36,761 bases of DNA from Candidatus Saccharimonadota bacterium (lineage in GTDB: Bacteria; Patescibacteriota; Saccharimonadia; Saccharimonadales; Saccharimonadaceae): assembly GCA_009777315.1 (NCBI GenBank), contig WRMD01000008.1:1-36761 (forward strand), written 5' to 3'. The notes below the pieces were generated by a model. That model was not told where the DNA came from. It ran no database searches and was given only the letters and a program-made list of their open reading frames with translations. Within the stretch, counting starts at the first letter, position 1. Each line of letters begins with the position of its first letter. Of the stretch, positions 16,087-22,643 are shown piece after piece. The position numbers were made by a program, and so were the translations under genes.

Positions 16087-16191
16087 GAATTGCGTGTTGG
16101 CGTTCATAGCCTCCCCCCTAAAAATGGTAGCGACGGTGGCGGAGTAAAGGCTATGCTTTGGTTTGTGAATGCAAGAGGCTAATCTTATAGA
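16087..16191. other. Intergenic region upstream of the reverse transcriptase
   Basis: A minus-strand ATG at 16110 has AGGGGGGAGG before it, but its reading frame overlaps the promoter and runs out of frame into C3, so I do not call a gene. I see no clear ribosome site or strong promoter for the reverse transcriptase. Confidence 0.4.
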
Positions 16192-17133
16192 ATGGGAGAG
16201 GGAGAGCATTTTTATAAACTATTACCGGCTTGGCGACGCTTTCGGCGGGGGAAGCAGAGCATGGAGGTGCTTGCTTTTCATGCTGAGCTTGAGCGACATC
16301 TTGCAGAGCTCGCCAACGAACTTCGTATGGGTGCGTATCGACATGGCGGTTATCGCGAACGTTTAATTGCTGACAAGAAAGAAAGGCGGCTGCTAATAGC
16401 CGGGGTGCGTGATCGACTTGTCCACCGCTTGATTTACGAACGACTGGTTGTGGATTTCGACAACCGATTTGACCCGGACGTTTATAGCGGTCGAGTGGGC
16501 AAGGGGCTTGAGAGGGCGGTCTGTCGTACGCAGGCTCTGCTGTCAAGCCCCGATTGCGGCTACACTTGGCGCCTGGATATCCGTCGCTTTTTTGAAAGCG
16601 TTGAGCACGATGTTCTTTTGAGGCTGCTTCGGGGACATCCGTGCTGGACTCTGTGCCGTCAAGTTATTGACAGCTATGACGTGGGGTTTGGGCGGGGGAT
16701 CCCAATAGGAAATCTTACCAGCCAAGTTTTTGCAAACATTTATCTCAACGAATTTGATCGCTACGTACGCCATCACATTAGACCTCGCGGGTATGTCCGC
16801 TACGGGGATGATGTGGTGTTGTTTTTTGCTACGCGTCGCGCCGCTTACGTGGCAAAGGAACAGGGGAGTAGGTGGCTGGGGAATGAGCTGGGGCTTGCGG
16901 TAAATCCAAAGAACAACTATATAGGCGCCGCTGGTGAGCTTCATTTTTTGGGTCATATAATTACGCCCAGTACTATCGAAGCTGACGCGTTTTGCATCAA
17001 AAAAGCTCGAGAAAGGGTCAATTTTCGGAATTTGGGTAGTTATCAGAGGATTCGTCTGCCAACAGAGGTGAAAGATGCTTTAAATCGGCGTATTTTGGTT
17101 GAAATTGAGGCCATAAATGATTCCATATATTGA
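16192..17133 (+). CDS. DGR reverse transcriptase
   Basis: This enzyme copies TR RNA into mutated cDNA that replaces the VR of the target gene. It has 313 aa. Residues 7-20 (FYKLLPAWRRFRRG) match the usual N-terminus. Motif A is RLDIRRFF with D129, the DGR-type motif 4 is GIPIGNLTSQ (169-178), and the catalytic box is YGDD (204-207), followed by FLGHIIT near 252. Most relatives have YADD or YMDD. The nearest in-frame upstream stop is at 16180, so the start is close to certain. Its stop codon TGA overlaps the -35 box of the target promoter. TR, VR and avd nearby confirm the class. Confidence 0.95.
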   Translation: MGEGEHFYKLLPAWRRFRRGKQSMEVLAFHAELERHLAELANELRMGAYRHGGYRERLIADKKERRLLIAGVRDRLVHRLIYERLVVDFDNRFDPDVYSGRVGKGLERAVCRTQALLSSPDCGYTWRLDIRRFFESVEHDVLLRLLRGHPCWTLCRQVIDSYDVGFGRGIPIGNLTSQVFANIYLNEFDRYVRHHIRPRGYVRYGDDVVLFFATRRAAYVAKEQGSRWLGNELGLAVNPKNNYIGAAGELHFLGHIITPSTIEADAFCIKKARERVNFRNLGSYQRIRLPTEVKDALNRRILVEIEAINDSIY

Positions 17134-17158
17134 CATTTTGCTTATGGTGTGCTATAAT
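17130..17158 (+). promoter_or_regulatory. Consensus promoter of the DGR target
   Basis: TTGACA (17130-17135), a 17-bp spacer and TATAAT (17153-17158) with an extended TGC. It lies across the 3' end of the reverse transcriptase gene, so the target is transcribed on its own at a probably high level. Confidence 0.9.
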
Positions 17159-17159
17159 G

Positions 17160-17260
17160 GGGTAGAACCGGAGGAGTTCCCAATGTGAATGTGGGCGCTC
17201 CTTACGGCGCGTACATTAAAATACAGATGGGAACACCCCGGAATTTATGGAGGTGTTTTT
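17160..17260 (+). promoter_or_regulatory. Structured leader of the DGR target with start-stop codon
   Basis: GGAGGAG (17170-17176) precedes ATG-TGA at 17183-17188 with ideal spacing, immediately followed by ATG at 17189 in frame with the target. GTTCCCA (17176-17182) can pair with TGGGAAC (17228-17234). Alternatively AACACC (17232-17237) can pair with GGTGTT (17252-17257) and bury the main ribosome site GGAGG (17249-17253). The two pairings share bases and exclude each other. Confidence 0.55.
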
Positions 17261-18025
17261 ATGAAATGGAATACTAATTGGCAAGATGCTCAAGTTACCA
17301 CTGCGCAACCGACTACGCTTAGTGAGATTATTACTGAGCGGATAAGGCTTTACGAGCGGCTGGACTGGGTTTTAGAAGTTACAGATGACGACATTCAAGC
17401 GCTTATCGCAGCGGCAGCAGAAACCGAGCAACGGATTATCGCCGCAGGGTTGAACCCCAAACCGCACGGTGTTTACCGCATCGGCATCATTCCGGCGTGC
17501 CTGACGGAGCTTCACCCGCACAAAATGCGGACATTGCTCCGCGATTTGCTTGGCCGGACAGACTATGAGGCTTGGGGCTATGTCAACACCGATTATTACG
17601 ACGAAGCTGACTCCCCGAAAGACATCCCGCATGGGTTTACCGAGAACGACATCGGCAAAGTTTTCTTCCTGGTAGAGGATGAAAACGCTCCCGGTCATAA
17701 CTCAGAGATGCCCGGCTCGCTCCTGGCTGATATGGCTTGGGAAGAGAAACGCAACGCGGCTTGGACTGCGTGGAAGGAAAAGTTCGCCAGTGCCGGCGTG
17801 GTCAAAGCGCTTAATTATGCTCTGCATGGTTTGCTGTGGCTGGGAGATGTTGCCGCCTGGGATAAAGCTCTGGGCCGGGTTGGTGTTTATGACTACATCG
17901 AGCAGCCTTATGATGCGGAGCGGAACCTCTGTCCCTGCGGCGATGTCGACGGCGACGAGGCGGAGTGGCGCGCGCGCTGGCCGGATGCGCGTTCGCGCTA
18001 TGCGGTCGCCTCCGTGGTGTGGTGA
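17261..18025 (+). CDS. DGR target (variable) protein
   Basis: The ATG at 17261 follows GGAGGTG with good spacing; an in-frame ATG at 17189 would add 24 residues. The protein is 254 aa with no signal peptide. The N-terminal half is helical and acidic, and residues 160-220 contain many Trp and Ala. The last 36 codons are the variable repeat, where 13 codons carry A-directed changes relative to TR (for example N to R, N to D, Y to C, M to V). The C-terminus AVASV-W resembles the end of lectin-fold DGR targets, but the usual upstream GG and RGG motifs are absent. The fold is therefore uncertain; a binding or display role is inferred from DGR biology. Confidence 0.85.
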   Translation: MKWNTNWQDAQVTTAQPTTLSEIITERIRLYERLDWVLEVTDDDIQALIAAAAETEQRIIAAGLNPKPHGVYRIGIIPACLTELHPHKMRTLLRDLLGRTDYEAWGYVNTDYYDEADSPKDIPHGFTENDIGKVFFLVEDENAPGHNSEMPGSLLADMAWEEKRNAAWTAWKEKFASAGVVKALNYALHGLLWLGDVAAWDKALGRVGVYDYIEQPYDAERNLCPCGDVDGDEAEWRARWPDARSRYAVASVVW

Positions 18026-18026
18026 A
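17919..18026 (+). repeat. DGR variable repeat (VR)
   Basis: This aligns without gaps to the TR at 18293-18400 (offset 374). Of 18 differences, 17 are at TR adenines (12 A to G, 4 A to C, 1 A to T); the last is C to T at 18020. The first variable base is 17937 and the last adenine-linked one 18017. The invariant 3' part TATGCGGTCGCCTCCGTG is the likely initiation-of-mutagenic-homing segment. Confidence 0.96.
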
Positions 18027-18094
18027 ACTCTTAGCCTTCGGGCCCTTTCGCCTTTCCTTTTTCTTTTTCTTAAACTTCTCGTCTGTTACAATAA

Positions 18095-18139
18095 AGTCAC
18101 GATTTAGCGCGTTAATAACGCCAAAAGTCGTGGCTTTTT
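18095..18139 (+). terminator. Intrinsic terminator after the DGR target
   Basis: AGTCACGA (18095-18102) pairs with TCGTGGCT (18128-18135), with a nested hairpin GCGTTAATAACGC (18110-18122) inside and TTTTT following. It separates the target mRNA from the TR. Between 18027 and 18094 there is only a pyrimidine-rich stretch. Confidence 0.8.
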
Positions 18140-18292
18140 CTTTGTCAAAAGTTAGGGAAGCTACTGGACTTACGAGCGGGCGTGGCAAATCTACCGAGAT
18201 AAGAATCTCACCACACGAGCGCCCAATATATCGTGACCAAAGCAGCCGAGTTATGCGTAACGCGGTGTAAGTAGAAGTATTGGGGATCAAAA
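18140..18292 (+). other. Spacer between terminator and TR
   Basis: I see no gene. By analogy with other DGRs it should form the 5' part of the TR RNA or hold its promoter, but I cannot identify a consensus promoter here. Confidence 0.35.
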
Positions 18293-18400
18293 AGCGGAAC
18301 CTCTGTCCCTACGGCAATGTCAACGACGACAAGGCGAAGTGGAACGCGAACAGGCCGAATGCGAATTCGAACTATGCGGTCGCCTCCGTGATGCGGTGAA
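18293..18400 (+). repeat. DGR template repeat (TR)
   Basis: The 108-nt template is rich in AAC/AAT codons (conceptually NVNDD, NANRPNANSNY), placing adenines where mutagenesis gives the widest amino-acid choice. Between 18311 and 18391 there are 24 adenines, 17 of which differ in the VR; none of the 57 non-adenine positions in that span differ. Confidence 0.96.
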
Positions 18401-18404
18401 TATG

Positions 18405-18426
18405 ACCGAGCTTAGGCTCGGTTTTC
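18405..18426 (+). terminator. Terminator of the TR RNA
   Basis: ACCGAGC (18405-18411) pairs perfectly with GCTCGGT (18416-18422) around a TTAG loop, followed by TTTT. It starts 5 nt after the TR and lies just beyond the stop codon of convergent avd, so it may also stop avd transcription. Confidence 0.82.
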
Positions 18427-18429
18427 GGT

Positions 18430-18768
18430 TTAGCCGATGCTTTTTCGCCAGCCACCCAGCATGCGGCCGATCTCAAGCGTTCGTGCTTGTAGCTGGTGCA
18501 AGGTAGTCTGGTTCGCAAGATTTTGATTGATCATTAGGCGAAGGAATATCATGATCACTTCTTGCAGGGCGCAGGCTTTGATGAGGTAGGGGGCTTTGTT
18601 GGGGCGGGGAGCGTTCTTGGCCATGATTTCGTATTCCAGCAAGCTGAGGATCGCGTCTTCCAGGCGACGGCCGAGGGTTTGTCGCTGTAAACCGCTCAAC
18701 TTTTCGCACACGCGTAAGCTTGCTCCATAAAGCTCTTCGGTCTTTGTAATCAATGGTAAATCGTCCAC
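18430..18768 (-). CDS. avd: DGR accessory protein Avd
   Basis: The 112-aa all-helical, basic protein matches the Avd/four-helix-bundle family (related to the bacterial 23S rRNA insertion protein fold) in length and pattern (LQRQTLGRRLEDAILSLLEY, LIKACALQEVIMIFLRLM). Avd forms a pentameric barrel that binds the RT and TR RNA and is required for retrohoming in known DGRs. It starts with GTG; TATAAT on the minus strand (18781-18776) is 7 nt before it, so it is probably leaderless. Here it is convergent with the TR, whereas in many DGRs it is co-directional. Confidence 0.9.
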   Translation of the reverse strand: MDDLPLITKTEELYGASLRVCEKLSGLQRQTLGRRLEDAILSLLEYEIMAKNAPRPNKAPYLIKACALQEVIMIFLRLMINQNLANQTTLHQLQARTLEIGRMLGGWRKSIG

Positions 18769-18775
18769 AACCTGG

Positions 18776-18843
18776 ATTATAACATGATTTAAGGGATTAG
18801 AGTTTGCTTATGGGTGTTTTTTGTGATAGAGGTGTGCTAGAAT
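18776..18843. promoter_or_regulatory. Divergent promoters of avd and secA
   Basis: On the minus strand TG-T-TATAAT (18781-18776) serves avd. On the plus strand TGTGC-TAGAAT (18838-18843) serves secA, 10 nt before its ATG. No strong -35 box is seen for either. Confidence 0.65.
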
Positions 18844-18853
18844 AGGGAAAGTT

Positions 18854-21586
18854 ATGAAGAGGGAAAAACAACCAGCGGGGGGGGCGAGGAAGAAGCCAAC
18901 GGATAAATTGGCGGATAGGTCAGCGAAGACAAGGTTTTTGCAGCATATTTTTGGTGACGCGCAGAAGGCGACGCTGAAGCGGCTGGAGAAGCGAGTATCA
19001 GAGATAAATGCGCTGGAAGAGAAGTTTAAAAAGATGAAGAAAAAGGAGCTTCAGGGGTATACTGAGGTTCTGAAAGAGAAGTTGAAGAAGAAGGGCGTGA
19101 CGCTGGAGACGGTGTTGCCGGAGGCGTTTGCGTTGGTGCGGGAGGCGTCGGTGCGGGTCTTAGGGATGCGGCATTTTGACGTGCAGATGGTCGGTGGGAT
19201 AGCGCTACATGAGGGGCGGGTGGCGGAGATGAAGACCGGTGAGGGGAAGACTTTGGTGGCGACGCTGCCGCTGTATTTGAATGCTTTGCTGGGTCGTGGT
19301 GTGCATCTTGTGACGGTGAATGATTATTTGGTGCAACATCAGGCGGGCTGGATGGGAGAATTGTATGATTTCCTCGGGATGACGACAGGGGTGATTTCGC
19401 ATGATACGAGCTATGTTTACGAGAAGGATTTTGAGAATCCGGACTTTGAAGATCCATATATGAAGCGGCTAAGGCCGGCGAGTCGGAAGGAAGCGTATGC
19501 GGCGGACATTACTTACGGGACGAATAATGAGTATGGGTTTGACTATTTGCGGGATAACATGGTGAATGATGCGAAGCTGCTGCGGCAGCGGGATTTGTAT
19601 TTTGCGATCGTGGACGAGGTGGACTCGATTTTGATTGATGAGGCGCGGACGCCGCTGATTATTAGTGCGCCGGCAGCGGAGAATCCACAGGCGTATTATC
19701 AGTTTGCGCAGGTGATGAAGATTTTGCAAGATGAAGATTATTTGCATGATGAGAAGCGGCGAAATGTGACCCTGACCGATTCGGGAGTGGAGAAGCTGGA
19801 GCGGATTCTAGGGGTGACGGATCTGTATAACGCGAATAATGTGCAGATGATTTATCATATTGAGCAGGCGCTCAGGGCTGAGGTGGTGTTTAGGCGTGAT
19901 AAAGATTATGTGGTGACGAATGATGGTGAAGTGTTGATTGTCGATGAGCATACGGGGCGGGTGATGAGTGGGCGAAGGTATTCGGAGGGGCTGCATCAGG
20001 CGATCGAGGCGAAAGAAGCGGTGGAGGTAAAACAGGAGTCGAGGACGCTGGCGACGGTGTCGTTTCAGAACTTTTTCCGGTTGTATGAGAAGCTATCTGG
20101 GATGACGGGGACGGCGTTTACCGAGGCGGAGGAGTTTCAGCAGATTTACGCGCTGGATGTGGTGCAGATTCCGACGAATAAGCCGATTACGCGGGTGGAC
20201 GAGGATGATTTGATTTTTAAGACTGAGCTCATGAAGATGAAGGCGGTGGCGGACGAGGTGAAAAAGTTTAACGAGCAGGGGCGGCCGGTGCTAGTGGGGT
20301 CGGCGTCGATTGTGAAGAATGAGATGATTGCGGACTTTTTGCGGAAAGAAGGGGTCGAGTTTGAGATCTTGAACGCGAAGAATAATGAGCGGGAGGCGGC
20401 GATTATCGCGAAAGCCGGTCAGAAGGGGGCGGTGACGTTGGCGACGAACATGGCTGGACGAGGGACGGATATTAAGTTGGGCGATGGGGTGCGGGAGCTA
20501 GGTGGGCTGGTGGTGATTGGTAGTGAGCGGCATGAGTCGCGGCGGATTGATAATCAATTGCGTGGGCGTGGTGGGCGACAGGGCGATCCAGGGACGACGC
20601 AGTTTTTCGTGTCGACAGAAGATGATTTGATGCGGATTTTTCAGGGGGAAAGGTTGGCGGCGATTTTGGGGCGGCTGGGGATTACGGATGATATGCCGAT
20701 TCAGGCGAGGGCGATTAGCCGGACGCTGGAGAGCGCGCAGAAACGGGTGGAAGGGTTTCATTTTGATGCGCGGAAGAACGTGGTGCAGTATGATAATGTG
20801 ATTAACCGGCATCGAAAAGTGGTGTATACGATGCGGCGACGGATTTTGGATGGTGAAGATTTGCAGGGGGACATTCGGAAGTTGCTCCGACAGGTGGTGG
20901 AGGATTTGGTGGCGATACCGGCGAAGTATAATCCACGGTTTACGCAGGATTTTAGGTCGATTTTTAATGCTGATGCGGAGATGATCGGGAAAATCGGGAA
21001 GATTAAGCGTGATAAAGAGCGGATGGAGATGGCGGAGAAGGAAGCGTTGGATCTTTATCGGCGGAAGGAAGTGGAGCTGGGCGAGGATATTATGCGGCCG
21101 CTGGAGCGTGAGGTGTATCTGTCGGTGTTGGATAGTTTGTGGATGCAGCACCTAGAGAATATGCAGCATTTGCGAGAGGGGATTCATTGGCGGAGTGTGG
21201 GGCAGAGGGATCCGCTGGTGGAATATCGGAGCGAGAGTCAGAAGATGTTTACGGATTTGCAGCGGGCGCTACGGGAGACGATTGTGAAATTGCTGCTCAG
21301 TGCGACGAGGCAAGAGGCGTATGAGGCGGCGGGTGATGAAGATTATGAATCGGAGCTGACGCGGATGGCTGGGTCGGCGGTGGATAAGGGCGTGAATGAA
21401 GTAGGGTCGGGGAAGAAGGTTAAGGATAAGGATTTTAAAGAGGGTGAAGTGGTGAAGAAGGCGGCTGGTTCCGGGGCGGTCGGTGCGGCTTCGGGGCGGA
21501 AGAAGAAGTCGGGTAAGTCGGGCGGCAGGTCAGGCGGTAAGGGCAAGTCGGGCAATAAGAAAAATAGAGCTGGCAAGAGGCGCTAA
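18854..21586 (+). CDS. secA: Protein translocase ATPase SecA
   Basis: SecA drives protein export through SecYEG. The 910-aa sequence has Walker A MKTGEGKT (about residues 125-132), the DEAD-like VDEVDSILIDEARTP, the preprotein cross-linking region, motif GRGTDIKLG, and RGRGGRQGDPG. The C-terminal 60 residues are Lys/Gly/Ser rich and lack the Cys-rich SEC-C zinc site found in many bacteria. A 28-residue basic N-terminal extension precedes the core. The ruvA ATG follows its stop codon directly. Confidence 0.97.
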   Translation: MKREKQPAGGARKKPTDKLADRSAKTRFLQHIFGDAQKATLKRLEKRVSEINALEEKFKKMKKKELQGYTEVLKEKLKKKGVTLETVLPEAFALVREASVRVLGMRHFDVQMVGGIALHEGRVAEMKTGEGKTLVATLPLYLNALLGRGVHLVTVNDYLVQHQAGWMGELYDFLGMTTGVISHDTSYVYEKDFENPDFEDPYMKRLRPASRKEAYAADITYGTNNEYGFDYLRDNMVNDAKLLRQRDLYFAIVDEVDSILIDEARTPLIISAPAAENPQAYYQFAQVMKILQDEDYLHDEKRRNVTLTDSGVEKLERILGVTDLYNANNVQMIYHIEQALRAEVVFRRDKDYVVTNDGEVLIVDEHTGRVMSGRRYSEGLHQAIEAKEAVEVKQESRTLATVSFQNFFRLYEKLSGMTGTAFTEAEEFQQIYALDVVQIPTNKPITRVDEDDLIFKTELMKMKAVADEVKKFNEQGRPVLVGSASIVKNEMIADFLRKEGVEFEILNAKNNEREAAIIAKAGQKGAVTLATNMAGRGTDIKLGDGVRELGGLVVIGSERHESRRIDNQLRGRGGRQGDPGTTQFFVSTEDDLMRIFQGERLAAILGRLGITDDMPIQARAISRTLESAQKRVEGFHFDARKNVVQYDNVINRHRKVVYTMRRRILDGEDLQGDIRKLLRQVVEDLVAIPAKYNPRFTQDFRSIFNADAEMIGKIGKIKRDKERMEMAEKEALDLYRRKEVELGEDIMRPLEREVYLSVLDSLWMQHLENMQHLREGIHWRSVGQRDPLVEYRSESQKMFTDLQRALRETIVKLLLSATRQEAYEAAGDEDYESELTRMAGSAVDKGVNEVGSGKKVKDKDFKEGEVVKKAAGSGAVGAASGRKKKSGKSGGRSGGKGKSGNKKNRAGKRR

Positions 21587-22144
21587 ATGATAGCACGGCT
21601 GGCCGGGATGGTGGTGGAGAAGGCGCTGGACAAAGTGATAATTGATGTGGGCGGCGTGGGGTATGAAGTGTATGTGCCGAGTCATGATTATGATGCGCTG
21701 ACGTTGGATGAGGCGGCGACGATTTATACGCACCATGTGGTGCGGGAGCAGGCGGAGGAGCTGTATGGGTTTTCGAGTTTGGCGGCGAAGCAGTTGTTTA
21801 GGCTGTTGATTTCGGTGAACGGGGTGGGGCCGAAGGCGGGGATAAGTGTAATGAGCTTGGGGCCGCCGGAGGGGATTCGGAATGCGATTGCGAATGCGGA
21901 TTTTGCGTTTATCGGGCAGGCGGCGGGCGTGGGGAAGAAGACGGCGGAGCGGGTGGTGGTGGATTTGCGGGACAAGGTGGGGGTGGCGTCGAGTGCGGGG
22001 CTAAGCTTTGCGGTGGCGTCGGATGATGCGCTAGATGCGCTCTTGGCATTGGGGTTGACTTTGAATGATGCGACGGCGAAGCTGGCGGAGGTGGATGGTG
22101 GGTTGCCGACGGAAGAGCGGATTCGGTTGGCGTTGCAGAAGTAG
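21587..22144 (+). CDS. ruvA: Holliday junction helicase subunit RuvA
   Basis: RuvA binds four-way junctions and loads RuvB for branch migration. The 185-aa protein has the N-terminal OB fold (MIARLAGMVVEKALDKVIIDVGGVGYEVYV), the helix-hairpin-helix region (LISVNGVGPKAGISVMS, AAGVGKKTAERVVVDLRDK) and the C-terminal domain that contacts RuvB. The start codon abuts the secA stop codon, so the two genes are probably translationally coupled. No ruvB or ruvC lies in this window. Confidence 0.96.
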   Translation: MIARLAGMVVEKALDKVIIDVGGVGYEVYVPSHDYDALTLDEAATIYTHHVVREQAEELYGFSSLAAKQLFRLLISVNGVGPKAGISVMSLGPPEGIRNAIANADFAFIGQAAGVGKKTAERVVVDLRDKVGVASSAGLSFAVASDDALDALLALGLTLNDATAKLAEVDGGLPTEERIRLALQK

Positions 22145-22154
22145 CTTCTAAGAA

Positions 22155-22184
22155 GCCAAGGTTTCTTCTAACCTTATTTGGCTC
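22155..22184 (+). terminator. Hairpin downstream of ruvA
   Basis: AGCCAAGGTT and AACCTTATTTGGCT can form a stem of about 11 bp with one bulge. There is no strong T run, so function as a terminator is tentative. Confidence 0.4.
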
Positions 22185-22212
22185 GCTAGGCTCGGACAAT
22201 AAGTAAAGCTTT

Positions 22213-22380
22213 AAAACCAGCTGCCGGGGACTTAGCAAAAGGCTCGTCAGGTACGGAATTCCTCTGCAAACAGAATGGTTTTTCTCTGTCGCCACAGAGA
22301 AAAACCTTCTTCCCCCTCGGTTTGCCAACCTGCGGGACGTTGCAGAGGAATTGTACCTTGACACGCCTCTTGCATATAAT
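22213..22380 (+). repeat. Multi-hairpin structured repeat, copy 2
   Basis: It matches copy 1 over about 150 bp. The differences fall mainly in paired positions and keep pairing: AAAAGGC (22237-22243) pairs with GCC (22365-22367) where copy 1 has GCC and GGC; GGTT-TGCC-AACC (22319-22330) replaces GCTT-TGCC-AAGC. The 3' edge is directly followed by the 27-bp end repeat at 22385. Confidence 0.8.
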
Positions 22381-22384
22381 CCTT

Positions 22385-22439
22385 CCCCACCCCCTACGGG
22401 TAGACACAGCGTCCAGCTAAGAGACACCTAGCGGTTTCT
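22385..22439 (-). repeat. Solo 27-bp cassette end plus hairpin
   Basis: Positions 22385-22411 are the reverse complement of the cassette 3' end. They are followed by GTCCAGC and a hairpin, AAGAGACACC with GGTTTCTCTT. The copy at 8975 has GTCCAGC and a different-sequence hairpin at the same place. No cassette body is attached. Confidence 0.75.
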
Positions 22440-22462
22440 CTTCCTCTTCCCTTTTAGGTAAA

Positions 22463-22498
22463 GTCAAAAAGGCAGGAGTGAATCCTGACCTTTTTGAC
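22463..22498. terminator. Bidirectional terminator with GGAGTGAATCC apex
   Basis: GTCAAAAAGG pairs with CCTTTTTGAC around CAGGAGTGAATCCTG. The layout and apex match the terminator at 6753-6786. It would end a minus-strand transcript starting near 22587 and could also stop plus-strand read-through from ruvA and the repeat. Confidence 0.8.
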
Positions 22499-22587
22499 GA
22501 ACTATTACCCGATAAGACGGTGGTGAAGGAAACAAGAACGACCCCTGTTGTAACAGGGGTGGGGGGCTTGGGATATAATTATCTCTA
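22463..22587 (-). ncRNA. Candidate small RNA between promoter and terminator
   Basis: A consensus promoter (22622-22594) and a terminator (22498-22463) bracket about 125 nt on the minus strand. Inside is a strong hairpin, ACCCCTGTT with AACAGGGGT (22541-22560). There is no credible coding sequence. I could not match it to a known RNA family by eye; leader remnant is the alternative. Confidence 0.6.
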
Positions 22588-22593
22588 TTCTAC

Positions 22594-22622
22594 AGTATAG
22601 CACACTAGACGTCAAAAGTCAA
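22594..22622 (-). promoter_or_regulatory. Consensus promoter of the candidate small RNA
   Basis: On the minus strand TTGACT, 17 bp, TATACT with an extended TGC. It is closely similar in type to the promoters at 9874 and 17130. Confidence 0.82.
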
Positions 22623-22643
22623 TAGATTTATGCTTATTTGTCT

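Noticed and set aside
16002-16110. Small minus-strand gene starting at 16110 after a strong ribosome-site-like sequence
   Set aside because: Its frame overlaps a perfect promoter and terminator and enters C3 out of the SFATV frame, so a conserved protein is unlikely.
16192-17133. Retron or group II intron reverse transcriptase
   Set aside because: The TR/VR pair and Avd identify a DGR. No msr-msd or intron domains V/VI are seen near it.
22356-22380. TTGACA and TATAAT at the 3' edge of the structured repeat as a promoter
   Set aside because: The spacer is only 11 bp in copies 2 and 3, too short for a sigma-70 promoter, and the TTGACA is part of the conserved stem region.
8727-22380. Integron attC sites
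   Set aside because: No integron integrase is in the window, and the hairpins lack the paired GTT/AAC core boxes. An analogous ssDNA role remains possible.
22186-22407. A minus-strand open frame across structured repeat copy 2
   Set aside because: The compensatory stem changes and the diverged copy 3 do not keep this reading frame. The pattern fits a folded nucleic acid, not a peptide.
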